Below are positions 16,140 to 25,198 of a stretch of 64,000 nucleotides of DNA, piece after piece. The notes beneath the pieces are model-generated. The model saw only the letters and a program-made list of their open reading frames with translations, was not told where the DNA came from and searched no databases. Source of the DNA: Streptomyces sp. WAC 01529 (GTDB lineage Bacteria; Actinomycetota; Actinomycetes; Streptomycetales; Streptomycetaceae); NCBI RefSeq assembly GCF_003945545.1, contig NZ_CP029617.1, positions 5,193,001-5,257,000 of the forward strand. The letters run 5' to 3'. The first letter of the stretch is position 1; each line of letters begins with the position of its first letter. Position numbers and translations under genes: made by a program.

Positions 16140-16468
16140 CGCGCGCACGCCCCTGAGGTCGGGGTCATCCGGAGTTAACCAACGCGTCGTCATATGCCAT
16201 GGCATGGCTGCGCTTGTTCGAGGGAATAAGCCTTCCAGGTCGACGTTCCGCAGTATCCGAGAGGGACGTCGTATCTCAGCGGACGCCATGAGGCCGTCCG
16301 CCCGGGAGGCCCTTTGCACCAGGACGACCGTGTGAGCAGCGCGGGCGACGTGGAGGGCCGGCGTCCGGCCCGCGCATCGCGGCCGCGCCGGGCCTGGATC
16401 ACCTTCGCCGGCCCGCCCGGATTCCCTCCCGTCGCTCCCCGACCTCATCCGAGGGGGTACGTCCTTCC
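16140..16468 (+). other. Leader region of the phoH-like gene
   Basis: 329 bp without a convincing gene. It contains a perfect 12-bp palindrome ATGCCATGGCAT (16194-16205) about 265 bp before the phoH start, and GC-rich inverted segments near 16350-16390. Short frames here lack coding character. It probably holds the promoter and a long 5' untranslated region. Confidence 0.4.
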
Positions 16469-17791
16469 GTGATGACCAGCACAAAGCGCCGCATGCCCGA
16501 CAGGCGCACCTACGTTCTCGACACCAGCGTCCTGCTGGCCGACCCGAACGCCCTGACACGCTTCGACGAGCACGAAGTCGTGCTGCCCGTCGTCGTGGTG
16601 ACGGAGCTGGAGGCCAAGCGGCACCACCCGGAACTCGGCTACTTCGCCCGGCAGGCGCTGCGCCTGCTGGACGACTTCCGCATCCGGCACGGCAGGCTGG
16701 ACGCCCCGATCCCGATCGGGGACCTCGGCGGCTCGCTGCGCGTCGAGCTCAACCACTCCGATCCCGGCGTGCTCCCGGCCGGCTACCGGTTGGGGGACAA
16801 CGACTCACGGATTCTCGCCGTGGCCCGCAACCTCCAGGCGGAGGGGTACGACGTCACGGTCGTCTCCAAGGACCTCCCGCTCAGGATCAAGGCGTCGTCC
16901 GTCGGACTGCTCGCCGAGGAGTACCGCGCGGAGCTGGCCATCACGGACTCCGGCTGGACCGGCATGGCCGAACTGACCCTCTCGGGCGAGCAGGTGGACC
17001 TCCTCTTCGAGGAGGACCAGCTCTACGTCCCCGAGGCGGCGGGCCTGCCCGTCCACACGGGCCTGACCATCCAGTCCGAGCGCGGCAAGGCGCTGGGCCG
17101 CGTCACGGCCGAGGGCAACGTCCGGCTCGTACGCGGCGATCGCGAGGCCTTCGGCATCAAGGGCAGGAGCGCCGAGCAGCGGATCGCGCTCGATCTCCTC
17201 CTTGACCCGGACGTCGGGATCGTCTCGATGGGCGGGCGCGCGGGCACCGGCAAGTCGGCGCTCGCCCTCTGCGCGGGCCTGGAGGCCGTCCTGGAGCGCA
17301 GGCAGCACCAGAAGGTGATGGTCTTCCGGCCGCTGTACGCGGTCGGCGGGCAGGAGCTTGGCTATCTGCCCGGCACCGAGGCCGAGAAGATGGGCCCCTG
17401 GGCGCAGGCGGTCTTCGACACGCTCGGTTCGGTGGCGGGGAAAGAGGTCATCGAGGAGATCAGCGCGCGCGGGATGCTGGAGGTCCTGCCGCTCACCCAC
17501 ATCCGCGGCCGCTCGCTGCACGACGCGTTCGTCATCGTGGACGAGGCCCAATCCCTGGAGCGGAACGTCCTGCTGACCGTTCTGTCCAGGATCGGGGCGA
17601 ACTCCCGTGTCGTCCTCACCCATGACGTCGCCCAGCGCGACAACCTCCGAGTCGGGCGGTACGACGGGGTGGTGGCCGTCGTCGAGAAGCTGAAGGGGCA
17701 TCCGCTCTTCGCGCACGTCACCCTCACGCGCTCCGAGCGTTCGCAGATCGCGGCCCTGGTGACCGAAATGCTGGAGGACGGCCACATCTGA
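16469..17791 (+). CDS. PhoH-like protein with N-terminal PIN domain (PhoH2 type)
   Basis: 440 residues. The N-terminal PIN nuclease domain (about 10-150) has the expected acidic residues in YVLDTSVLL (Asp18), VVTELEAK and GDNDSRILAVA / VTVVSKD. The C-terminal PhoH ATPase has Walker A GGRAGTGKSALAL (about 254-266), FVIVDEAQ (Walker B) and the sensor region VVLTHDVAQRDN. PIN-PhoH proteins couple RNA unwinding to RNA cleavage. GTG 16469 and ATG 16472 are adjacent starts, with GAGGGGG at 16451-16457. Both domains appear intact. Streptomyces has it as a single gene; no antitoxin-like ORF is seen upstream. Confidence 0.9.
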   Translation: MMTSTKRRMPDRRTYVLDTSVLLADPNALTRFDEHEVVLPVVVVTELEAKRHHPELGYFARQALRLLDDFRIRHGRLDAPIPIGDLGGSLRVELNHSDPGVLPAGYRLGDNDSRILAVARNLQAEGYDVTVVSKDLPLRIKASSVGLLAEEYRAELAITDSGWTGMAELTLSGEQVDLLFEEDQLYVPEAAGLPVHTGLTIQSERGKALGRVTAEGNVRLVRGDREAFGIKGRSAEQRIALDLLLDPDVGIVSMGGRAGTGKSALALCAGLEAVLERRQHQKVMVFRPLYAVGGQELGYLPGTEAEKMGPWAQAVFDTLGSVAGKEVIEEISARGMLEVLPLTHIRGRSLHDAFVIVDEAQSLERNVLLTVLSRIGANSRVVLTHDVAQRDNLRVGRYDGVVAVVEKLKGHPLFAHVTLTRSERSQIAALVTEMLEDGHI

Positions 17792-18189
17792 GTCAGTTCA
17801 CCGCGTATGTACGGTAGTTGGCGCCGCCCGGCGAAGCGAAGGAGCCTAGCCGGGCGGCGTCGTCGTGCGCGCCGCTTTCCGGAAAACTGCTGGGCCAAAC
17901 GGCGTGTGAGCTTTCCCACGCAACGGAGAATTGCCTTGCGGCGTCGAGCTGGGGCAGAGTCTGGGTCCTGTCAGGCCCCGCATGCGACACACCTGTACCC
18001 CCAGCGGTACTGAACCCCAGAACTTCATAGTGGCCGTCGCATGCCGCCCGAGCACCACGCGGCGCTCCCGCCAAGGGAGTTGTCCACCGGGCCCGTGCCT
18101 CCCGTGACCGAACGCAAGCGGAGGCCAGCGCCAGGGGCACGATTGCGTCCGCGAGGTCACCTATGCGGGCGATGCTGGAAGGAAACCGT
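17792..18189 (+). other. Long untranslated leader of the transglycosylase gene, with inverted repeat
   Basis: 398 bp without a gene. A perfect 11-bp inverted repeat (17822-17832 with 17849-17859, 16-nt loop), 30 bp after the phoH stop, is a probable terminator. The remaining ~330 bp form an unusually long leader before the transglycosylase gene, with a GGAAGGA ribosome binding site at 18177-18183. Cell-wall hydrolase genes in actinomycetes often have riboswitch-controlled leaders. I looked for the ydaO/c-di-AMP consensus and could not recognise it. Confidence 0.45.
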
Positions 18190-18918
18190 GTGAGCCGGAT
18201 TTCGGTCCGGGGATTCGCCGTGGCGTCAGCCACCGCGGTCACCACCGTCGGAGCCGTCGTGGGTGTTGCCTCGGGCAACGCCCAGTCCTCGAACTCGAAC
18301 GACTTCGAGGCAGCGGCGAGCGAGGCCACTCTCCTCGCAGAGATCCCCGCGGGCCAGCAGGCCCAGGTCCAGACCGCGTCCCTGACGCAGCAGGCGGACG
18401 CGCAGGCCATGGCCGCCGACACCGCGGCGAAGAAGACCGCCGCGGAGGAGGCCCGCAAGCAGGCCGCCGCCTCGGCGATCGAGAAGCAGAAGGCGGCGGA
18501 GAAGGCGGAGGCCGCCGAGAAGGCGCAGAAGGCCGCCGCCAAGAAGGAGCGCGAGGACAAGGCCGAGACCAAGGCCAGCCGCTCCTCCGCCCGGGACGCC
18601 TCCAGCTTCACCCCCCAGAGCTCCTACACGGTCGCCCAGGTCCAGGCGATGGCACGGCAGATGGTCCCCGGCGACCAGTTCCAGTGCTTCAGCAACATCG
18701 TCAACCACGAGTCCACGTGGAACTACAAGGCGCAGAACGCCTCCTCCGGGGCGTACGGCCTCGTCCAGGCGCTGCCCGGTTCCAAGATGGCCTCGGCGGG
18801 CGCCGACTGGCAGACCAACCCGGCCACGCAGATCAAGTGGGGCCTGAACTACATGAACGACCGCTACGGCAGCCCGTGCGGCGCCTGGGACTTCTGGCAG
18901 GCGAACAACTGGTACTAG
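18190..18918 (+). CDS. Secreted lytic transglycosylase (SLT-like)
   Basis: 242 residues from GTG 18190, which has a well-spaced GGAAGGA. The signal peptide (about 1-36) is followed by a Lys/Ala/Glu-rich coiled-coil region (about 60-135: KKTAAEEARKQAAASAIEKQ...). The C-terminal catalytic domain (about 155-242) has the catalytic Glu in FSNIVNHESTWNYKAQNASSGAYGLVQALPGSKM, matching the SLT E-S/G-x-GAYGLxQ pattern. It would cleave peptidoglycan outside the membrane, for growth or resuscitation. A stem-loop terminator follows the stop. Confidence 0.88.
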   Translation: MSRISVRGFAVASATAVTTVGAVVGVASGNAQSSNSNDFEAAASEATLLAEIPAGQQAQVQTASLTQQADAQAMAADTAAKKTAAEEARKQAAASAIEKQKAAEKAEAAEKAQKAAAKKEREDKAETKASRSSARDASSFTPQSSYTVAQVQAMARQMVPGDQFQCFSNIVNHESTWNYKAQNASSGAYGLVQALPGSKMASAGADWQTNPATQIKWGLNYMNDRYGSPCGAWDFWQANNWY

Positions 18919-18951
18919 GCGGACGCCGACCGTACCGCTCAACCTCGGGAG

Positions 18952-18980
18952 ACCCCTCACCGTCCTTCGGTGGGGGGTTT
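18952..18980 (+). terminator. Intrinsic terminator after the transglycosylase gene
   Basis: An 11-bp stem with one G-T pair (18952-18962 with 18968-18978), a TCCTT loop and a short T-run (TTT), 33 bp after the stop. Confidence 0.75.
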
Positions 18981-19051
18981 CTCCCATGTACGGTCGGTGC
19001 GGACAGCTCCAGGGAGGAGTGGTGGGGAAAGACGGGGGTAGAGGACGGATC

Positions 19052-20368
19052 ATGTCGCGAGTGCCAGGATGGATCGGTCGGCTCGGTGCCGGACTGAGCG
19101 AGATGGGCGAGCGGTTGAACGAGAAGCGCCGCGACGAGGACGCCGACCCGGACAACGGCGAGCCGAACGACCCCTCCGGCGGGGAGCAGGAGCACGTACC
19201 GCCGCCACCCGCCTACGCGCCGGAGGTGGCGCCCAGACCCGACCCCGTCGCGGCCGTGCCGTGGGGCATGCGGGTCGCGGCCGAGGCGGGCTGGCGCCTC
19301 CTCGTCCTCGCGGGCACGCTCTGGGTCCTGATGAAGGTCATCAGCGCGGTGCAGCTCGTGGTGCTCGCCTTCGTGGCCGCCCTGCTGATCACCGCGCTGC
19401 TGCAGCCGACGGTGGCGCGGCTGCGCAGGCTCGGTCTGCCCCGCGGTCTGGCGACGGCGGTCACCGCGATCCTCGGCTTCGTCATCATGGGCCTGGTCGG
19501 CTGGTTCGTGGTCTGGCAGGTCATGGAGAACGCCAACGAGCTGTCCGGGCAGGTCCAGGACGGCATCGACGACCTGCGCAAGTGGCTGCTCAACAGCCCC
19601 TTCCACGTGACCGAGGATCAGATCAACGACATCGCCACGAGCCTGCGCGAGGCGGTCGGTGCCAATACGGAGGAGCTGACCTCCGCGGGCCTCGAAGGCG
19701 TCACGGTCATCGTCGAGGCGCTGACCGGCATCCTGCTCGCGATGTTCTCCACGCTCTTCCTGCTGTACGACGGCAAGCGCATCTGGCAGTGGTTCCTGAA
19801 GCTCGTGCCGGAGCAGGCGCGGCCCGGTATCGCGGGCGCGGGGCCGAGGGCCTGGCGCACGCTCACCGCCTATGTGCGCGGCACGGTGATAGTGGCCATG
19901 ATCGACGCCATCTTCATCGGCCTCGGCACCTACTTCCTCGGGGTGCCGATGGCGGTGCCGCTGGCCGTCATCATCTTCCTGGCCTCGTTCGTCCCGCTCG
20001 TCGGCGCCGTGGTCTCCGGGGCGCTCGCCGTGGTCGTCGCGCTGGTTACGCAGGGCGTGTTCACGGCCGTGATGGCGCTCGCGGTGGTCCTCGCGGTGCA
20101 GCAGATCGAGGGGCACATCCTGCAGCCGTTCATCCTCGGCCGCGCGGTGCGGGTGCATCCGCTGGCGGTGATCCTCTCGGTCGCCGCGGGCGGCATGGTC
20201 GCCGGGATCGGCGGGGCGGTCGTGGCGGTGCCGCTGGTCGCCGTGACGAACACGGTGGTCGGCTACCTGCGCTCGTACGCGCGTGAGACGGCCCTGAAGC
20301 AGAGGCCGCGCTCCCGGGAGGCCACCCCGACGGACGTGTCCCTGACGGATCCGCCACCGCAGCAGTAG
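19052..20368 (+). CDS. AI-2E family transporter (permease)
   Basis: 438 residues from ATG 19052 (GAGGAC upstream). A polar N-terminus rich in Asp/Pro (20-70) precedes about eight hydrophobic segments. These include the family pattern LVVLAFVAALLITALLQPTVARLRRLGLPRGLA and the C-terminal AVVLAVQQIEGHILQPFILGRAVRVHPLAVIL, typical of the AI-2E/YdbO/TqsA family. Members export small molecules or act as Na+/H+ antiporters; the substrate is not deducible. It ends at a very strong hairpin shared with the convergent ahpD gene. Confidence 0.88.
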   Translation: MSRVPGWIGRLGAGLSEMGERLNEKRRDEDADPDNGEPNDPSGGEQEHVPPPPAYAPEVAPRPDPVAAVPWGMRVAAEAGWRLLVLAGTLWVLMKVISAVQLVVLAFVAALLITALLQPTVARLRRLGLPRGLATAVTAILGFVIMGLVGWFVVWQVMENANELSGQVQDGIDDLRKWLLNSPFHVTEDQINDIATSLREAVGANTEELTSAGLEGVTVIVEALTGILLAMFSTLFLLYDGKRIWQWFLKLVPEQARPGIAGAGPRAWRTLTAYVRGTVIVAMIDAIFIGLGTYFLGVPMAVPLAVIIFLASFVPLVGAVVSGALAVVVALVTQGVFTAVMALAVVLAVQQIEGHILQPFILGRAVRVHPLAVILSVAAGGMVAGIGGAVVAVPLVAVTNTVVGYLRSYARETALKQRPRSREATPTDVSLTDPPPQQ

Positions 20369-20379
20369 CTCCTCGGATA

Positions 20380-20428
20380 CGCGAAACGCCGGACGGGCTG
20401 GGGATTCCAGCCCGTCCGGCGTTTCGCG
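20380..20428. terminator. Bidirectional terminator between the AI-2E permease gene and ahpD
   Basis: A perfect 22-bp inverted repeat (20380-20401 with 20407-20428) with a 5-nt loop between two convergent genes. Confidence 0.9.
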
Positions 20429-20467
20429 GACGAACCCGGCGGAGCCGGTGATCGACGGTGCGGAGGG

Positions 20468-21001
20468 TTACTCCGCCAAGTGAGCCTCGGAGTCGAGCGT
20501 CACGCCGACCGCCTGGATGACCGCGGCGACCTTGACGGCCTCCTGGATCGTCTCGCGGTCGACGCCGGCCTTGCGCAGGACCTGCTCGTGCGAGTCCAGG
20601 CACTGGCCGCAGCCGTTGATCGCGGAGACCGCGAGGGACCACAGCTCGAAGTCGACCTTCTCCACGCCCGGGTTGCCGATGACGTTCATCCGCAGACCGG
20701 CGCGCATCGTCCCGTACTCCGGGTCGGAGAGCAGGTGACGCGTGCGGTAGAAGACGTTGTTCATCGCCATGATGGCGGCGGCCGACTTGGCGGCCGTGTA
20801 CGCCTCGGGGGAGAGGTTCGCCTTGGCCTCGGGCTCCAGCTCGCGCAGCACCTTCGGGGAGCGGGACGCGATGGCGCAGGCCAGCACGGTGCCCCACAGC
20901 TGCTGCTGCGGCAGGTCGCTGTTGCCGATGACCGAGCCGAGGTTCAGCTTCAGGTCCTTGGCGTAGTCCGGTACGGCGGACTTCAGTTCGTCGAGTGCCA
21001 T
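20468..21001 (-). CDS. ahpD: Alkylhydroperoxidase AhpD
   Basis: 177 residues, normal length. The catalytic CxxC...H motif is complete: INGCGQCLDSHEQVL with Cys131, Cys134 and His138, and the proton-relay Glu lies in SPEAYTAA/EPEAKA. AhpD passes reducing equivalents from lipoamide-type donors to AhpC, replacing AhpF in actinobacteria. It starts 15 bp after the ahpC stop on the same strand, so the two form an operon controlled from the ahpC promoter. Confidence 0.96.
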   Translation of the reverse strand: MALDELKSAVPDYAKDLKLNLGSVIGNSDLPQQQLWGTVLACAIASRSPKVLRELEPEAKANLSPEAYTAAKSAAAIMAMNNVFYRTRHLLSDPEYGTMRAGLRMNVIGNPGVEKVDFELWSLAVSAINGCGQCLDSHEQVLRKAGVDRETIQEAVKVAAVIQAVGVTLDSEAHLAE

Positions 21002-21016
21002 GTCAGAGCCTTCCGT

Positions 21017-21571
21017 TCACTCGCCCGAGAGCAGCGCGACCGGGTCGAGGGTCTCGTCGCCCTTGGTCCAGTTGCAGGGGCACAGCTCGTCGGTCTGCAG
21101 GGCGTCGAGGACCCGCAGGACCTCCTTGGGGTTACGGCCCACGGAACCGGCGGTCACCATCGTGAACTGGATCTCGTTGTTCTGGTCGACGATGAAGACG
21201 GCGCGCTGCGCGAAGCCGTCCTCGCCCTCGATGCCGAGGGCACGCATGAGCTCGTGCTTGGAGTCGGCCAGCATCGGGAAGGGCAGGTCGGTCAGGTCCG
21301 GGTGGTCCTTGCGCCAGGCGTGGTGCACGAACTCGGAGTCACCGGAGAAGCCGAGGATCTGGGCGTCACGGTCGGCGAACTCGTCGTTCAGCTTGCCGAA
21401 GGCCGCGATCTCGGTCGGGCACACGAAGGTGAAGTCCTTGGGCCACGCAAAGACGATCTTCCACTTGCCCTCGTAGGTCTTGTGGTTGATCTGCTCGAAC
21501 TCCTTGCCCTGCTCCAGGGAGACACAGGCAGTCAGGTCGAACTCGGGGAACTTGTCACCGACAGTGAGCAC
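21017..21571 (-). CDS. ahpC: Alkyl hydroperoxide reductase AhpC (2-Cys peroxiredoxin)
   Basis: 184 residues. The peroxidatic Cys51 is in DFTFVCPTE, and the resolving cysteine is in the C-terminal CPCNW (Cys164/166). The protein reduces hydrogen peroxide and organic peroxides in the cytosol and is recycled by AhpD. It is divergent from oxyR, the standard peroxide-sensing arrangement in Streptomyces and mycobacteria. Confidence 0.97.
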   Translation of the reverse strand: MLTVGDKFPEFDLTACVSLEQGKEFEQINHKTYEGKWKIVFAWPKDFTFVCPTEIAAFGKLNDEFADRDAQILGFSGDSEFVHHAWRKDHPDLTDLPFPMLADSKHELMRALGIEGEDGFAQRAVFIVDQNNEIQFTMVTAGSVGRNPKEVLRVLDALQTDELCPCNWTKGDETLDPVALLSGE

Positions 21572-21703
21572 GCATACTCCTTGCGACGAAGAAATCCCTT
21601 TTGGGGAGTTTCCTGCGGGGTTGGACTGATGTCGATGGTGGCACAGGGTGCATTGATTAGGGAAATAGCTAGAGTGGGTCGTGTTGATCGGAGGTAGTTA
21701 TCA
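21572..21703. promoter_or_regulatory. Divergent oxyR/ahpC control region
   Basis: A 132-bp spacer, AT-rich compared with its surroundings. Near oxyR it contains GATTAGGGAAATAGCTAGAG (about 21655-21674), with ATAG/CTAG half-sites of the kind LysR-type OxyR proteins bind, and GGAGG (21690-21694) as the oxyR ribosome binding site. The shared region suggests that OxyR controls both itself and ahpCD. The exact operator is my inference. Confidence 0.5.
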
Positions 21704-22669
21704 GTGCGAGCCATAAATAGGGGAAAGTTCCCCGGCAAGCAGAGCAACGGCAAGCAGCCCAGCCTGGCGCAGCTGCGGGCCTTCGCCGCGGTCGCCGAGC
21801 ATCTGCACTTCAGGGACGCCGCCGCCGCGATCGGGATGAGCCAGCCCGCCCTCTCGGGTGCCGTCGCGGCCCTGGAGGAGGCACTGGGTGTCCAGCTCCT
21901 GGAGCGGACCACGCGCAAGGTGCTGCTCTCCCCGGCCGGTGAGCGCCTGGCCGTGCGGGTCAGAGCGGTCCTCGGTGAGGTCGAGGCGCTCCTGGAGGAG
22001 GCGGAGGCCGTCAAGGCGCCGTTCACCGGGGCGCTGCGGCTCGGCGTCATCCCGACCGTCGCCCCGTACCTGCTGCCGACGCTGATCACGCTGGTCCACG
22101 AGAAGTACCCGGACCTGGACCTCCAGGTGCACGAGGAGCAGACCTCCTCGCTGCTGGAGGGGCTCGCGGCCGGACGGCTCGACCTGCTGCTGCTCGCGGT
22201 GCCGCTCGGGATGCCGGGGGTGACCGAACTGCCCCTGTTCGACGAGGACTTCGTGCTCGTCACCCCCCTCGACCACTGGCTCGGCGGCCGCGAGGGCATC
22301 CCGCGCGAGGCGCTGAAGGAGCTGAACCTGCTGCTGCTCGACGAGGGGCACTGCCTGCGCGACCAGGCCCTGGACATCTGCCGCGAGGCGGGCCGCGCGG
22401 ACGCCCCGGTCACCACGACCGCGGCCGGGCTCTCCACCCTCGTCCAGCTGGTCGCGGGCGGGCTCGGCGTGACACTGCTGCCGCGGACCGCCGTGCGGGT
22501 GGAGACCAGTCGCAGCAATCAGCTGCTGACCGGGTACTTCGCCGATCCGGCGCCGACCCGGCGGGTCGCCCTCGCGATGCGGGCCGGTGCCGCGCGGGCG
22601 GCCGAGTACGAGGAGTTGGCCGAAGCCCTGCGGGGGGCGGTGCGGCCGTTGCCGGTGCGGGTGGTGTGA
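21704..22669 (+). CDS. oxyR: Hydrogen-peroxide sensor OxyR (LysR family)
   Basis: 321 residues from GTG 21704. The N-terminal helix-turn-helix spans about 20-80 (LAQLRAFAAVAEHLHFRDAAAAIGMSQPALSGAVAALEE), followed by the periplasmic-binding-like sensor domain. The redox pair is present in GHCLRDQALDIC: Cys217 and Cys226, with the OxyR-specific spacing. Oxidation to a disulfide would activate ahpCD transcription. The gene's final codons form one arm of a perfect 22-bp terminator. Confidence 0.93.
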   Translation: MRAINRGKFPGKQSNGKQPSLAQLRAFAAVAEHLHFRDAAAAIGMSQPALSGAVAALEEALGVQLLERTTRKVLLSPAGERLAVRVRAVLGEVEALLEEAEAVKAPFTGALRLGVIPTVAPYLLPTLITLVHEKYPDLDLQVHEEQTSSLLEGLAAGRLDLLLLAVPLGMPGVTELPLFDEDFVLVTPLDHWLGGREGIPREALKELNLLLLDEGHCLRDQALDICREAGRADAPVTTTAAGLSTLVQLVAGGLGVTLLPRTAVRVETSRSNQLLTGYFADPAPTRRVALAMRAGAARAAEYEELAEALRGAVRPLPVRVV

Positions 22670-22692
22670 CCCCGCACCGGCAACGGCCGCAC
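22640..22692 (+). terminator. oxyR terminator embedded in the coding end
   Basis: A perfect 22-bp inverted repeat (22640-22661 with 22671-22692). The left arm encodes the last residues of OxyR and the stop codon lies in the loop (22667-22669). Confidence 0.85.
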
Positions 22693-22725
22693 GACCGATG
22701 CCGGTGCGCGGGGCGCGGGCCGCAT

Positions 22726-22763
22726 GTGGCTGGTCGCGCAGCTCCCCGCGCCCCTTCGGGCGC
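22726..22763 (+). repeat. Dispersed Streptomyces intergenic repeat, copy 1
   Basis: GTGGCTGGTCGCGCAG followed by CTCCCCGCGCCCCTTCGGGCGC, ending in a small hairpin. It matches the copy at 35775-35814 except for one base in the first half and the loop of the hairpin. Both copies lie just downstream of a gene end, in the gap before a convergent gene. Confidence 0.75.
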
Positions 22764-22780
22764 TTCCCCCGGGCGCAGGC

Positions 22781-25198
22781 CTACTCCGTCCGCAGGCCCT
22801 CCGGCCGCATCATCCGCCACAGCGGCGGCAGGCTGAGCAATGTCACCACCGCCACGAGCACCCCGCCCGCCACCGTCAGGGGGACGAACATCCACCAGTC
22901 GGTGACCGACTTCTGGATCATGCGGACCATGACGTAGCCGAGGCCGAGACCGCCCGCGACGGCGAGCGCGAGGCCGATCGCGACCGGGATCGCCGTCTGC
23001 CACAGCACCGACCACGCCATCGAGCCGCGCCGCGTACCGAAGGCGGTCAGGGCCGCGAGCAGCCGCTTGCGCTCGCGCAGTTGCTCCAGCATCGACACCA
23101 GCATGGACGCCGCGATCAGCATCATCGTGGCCATCGCTCCGGCCTGGATACCGGTGTGGATGGTGGCGTACTGCTTGTCGCGTTCGACCGCGTGCAGCGT
23201 CATCACGTCGAGGAACGGGTCGACGTGGGCCGCGGTGTTGCGGATGTACTCCTCGGCGTCCGGTACGTCCGGATCGACCTGGACCATCGCGGTCGTCGAG
23301 GCGTCGACCAGCTTGCTCAGGTCGACCGCGCCCGGGGTGGCGTAGACGCCGTCGTGCACCTCGCCGCCCGGGTCGGGGCGGGCCCTGACCGTGCGGGAGT
23401 CGGCGGGCAGCGTCCACAGGACGTGCCGGTGGCCGGGCTCGTCCCAGCTGACCGGGTTGAGGTCCAGCTGCTTGCCGGGGCGGGCCGACGCGTCGACCCA
23501 CTTGTTCAGCCGCTTGTTGCCGGTGTGCACGACGAAGGTGTCGCCGTCCTCGCACGTGCCGATGCGGGCCAGCTCGCGCAGGTTCGCGCAGCTGGCGACG
23601 GTCAGTTCCGTGAGGGGCCGCAGGGTGTCGGCGCTCATCTTGCCGGGTCTGACGGCGTACGTGGTGACCGTGCCGATGACGTTCTTGACGCCCTTGGTCG
23701 TACGGAACTTGTCGATCATCCGCTCGGCGAGCTGCCCGTCGCCGACATCCGCCCTGACCACCAGCTTGGCGCGGCCGGGGTCGTTGTCCGTGGCCCGGTT
23801 GAAGTCGTCGTGCATGGCGCCGAACATCATCTGGAGGGCGACCGCGCCCGCCACCGCGACGGTGATGCCGCCGACCGCCCGGGCCGCCGTACCGCTGCTC
23901 AACTGGAGCCTGCGCGTGGCCAGCTGCCAGGGCACGGGCCCGCCCCCGCGCAGCCGCGCCACGCTCGCCTCCACCAGCCACGGCAGCAGCGCGGCAAGGC
24001 CCACCAGGGTGAGCGTCGAGCCCAGGCCGATGGCGTAGACCGGCGGGCCCATGTCGCCGCCGACGCGACCGGCCGCCAGCAGGATGCCGAGGCCGAGCAG
24101 CGGCATCACGAGCCGCCACCACAGCCTGCGCCGACGGGGCTTGGAGCTGCGGACGACGCCCAGCGGCTCGATGGAGACGGCGCGCAGTGAGATCAGCGTG
24201 ACCACGACCGCCGTCACCGGCACGGCCGCGAGGATCAGCAGGGCGAGCCCGGGCAGCGGCACGACGTCCGAGGGGAAGGCGCTGACCTGCGTGAGGTCGA
24301 ACATGCCGAACAGCTCGCGCAGGCCGAGGAAGGCGATGGCGCCCACGGCGAGACCGAGCAGCGCCCCGCTCAGCGACTCGCCCGCCGCGATCCGCCGTAC
24401 GGTGTGCGCGTCCGCGCCCACCAGCCGCAGCGCCGCGAGGCGCCGGTCGCGCCGGTCGCCGCCGAAGCGGACGGCCGTACCGATGAAGATGATCACCGGC
24501 GTCAGCAGGACCACGCAGGCCAGCACGACGAGTACGACAAGGAGCGGGTCCAGGGGCTCGCCGGGCTGTGCGTAGCCGAACTTCGCGACGCGGTGGCCGC
24601 CCTTGGCCGGGGTGAGGGCGTGCGAACCGGCGTAGTAGTAGAGCTCCTTGGGGTGGATCAGGCCCGCGTCGCCGATGGTGCCCGTGACCCGGTACTTCCC
24701 GAAGCGCTCCTTCAGCAGGGCGCCCTCGGAGCTGTCCAGGAGGTCGCGCAGGGCGGGCGAGACGACCATCTCGCCGTCCGCCGGGATCTTCTCCAGGCCG
24801 GGCGGCAGCACCGGACGCGAACCCTCGGCGCGCAGCACGCGGCCGTTCACCGTCATGTCCCGGAAGTCGGTGGTGAGGTCGCGCTGGAGGACCGTCGAGT
24901 CGGACCTGTCGACCTTCTTCCCGGAGAACTGGTCCTCGGCGGAGCGGGCGACCGAGCGGTCCTCGCGCCGCTCCATCAGCTCGGGCACGGAGGCCGCGCC
25001 GAGCAGCAGCGCCACGCCGAGGCCGACGCCGACCGCCGTCAGGATCGTGCGGGTCCAGCCCTCACGGCCGCCGGCGGCGAAACGCATGCCCATGGCGAGG
25101 TCGCGGGCCCAGGCGCGCACGCCCCTCGGCGCGGTACGCCCAGCGCCGGGTGGTCCGGGCCGGGCAGCGCCGGCCGTGGCGCGGGTGTCGAGGCTCAT
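22781..25198 (-). CDS. ABC transporter permease, FtsX/MacB-like (double-domain)
   Basis: 805 residues. It has the duplicated FtsX topology: an N-terminal membrane helix (about 50-72), a large exported domain, three helices (about 225-350), a second pair near 390-450, a second exported domain and a final three-helix FtsX domain (about 690-795, ending LSLPPLWRMMRPEGLRTE). Such permeases with a partner ATPase export lipids, antibiotics or peptides, or act as mechanotransmission proteins. Its ATG overlaps the stop of the ATPase gene (ATGA), and the pair follows a PadR regulator. The substrate is unknown. Confidence 0.85.
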   Translation of the reverse strand: MSLDTRATAGAARPGPPGAGRTAPRGVRAWARDLAMGMRFAAGGREGWTRTILTAVGVGLGVALLLGAASVPELMERREDRSVARSAEDQFSGKKVDRSDSTVLQRDLTTDFRDMTVNGRVLRAEGSRPVLPPGLEKIPADGEMVVSPALRDLLDSSEGALLKERFGKYRVTGTIGDAGLIHPKELYYYAGSHALTPAKGGHRVAKFGYAQPGEPLDPLLVVLVVLACVVLLTPVIIFIGTAVRFGGDRRDRRLAALRLVGADAHTVRRIAAGESLSGALLGLAVGAIAFLGLRELFGMFDLTQVSAFPSDVVPLPGLALLILAAVPVTAVVVTLISLRAVSIEPLGVVRSSKPRRRRLWWRLVMPLLGLGILLAAGRVGGDMGPPVYAIGLGSTLTLVGLAALLPWLVEASVARLRGGGPVPWQLATRRLQLSSGTAARAVGGITVAVAGAVALQMMFGAMHDDFNRATDNDPGRAKLVVRADVGDGQLAERMIDKFRTTKGVKNVIGTVTTYAVRPGKMSADTLRPLTELTVASCANLRELARIGTCEDGDTFVVHTGNKRLNKWVDASARPGKQLDLNPVSWDEPGHRHVLWTLPADSRTVRARPDPGGEVHDGVYATPGAVDLSKLVDASTTAMVQVDPDVPDAEEYIRNTAAHVDPFLDVMTLHAVERDKQYATIHTGIQAGAMATMMLIAASMLVSMLEQLRERKRLLAALTAFGTRRGSMAWSVLWQTAIPVAIGLALAVAGGLGLGYVMVRMIQKSVTDWWMFVPLTVAGGVLVAVVTLLSLPPLWRMMRPEGLRTE

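Noticed and set aside
17860..18189. ydaO-type (c-di-AMP) riboswitch before the transglycosylase gene
   Set aside because: Expected from biology, but I could not find the conserved core motifs; left as an unassigned leader.
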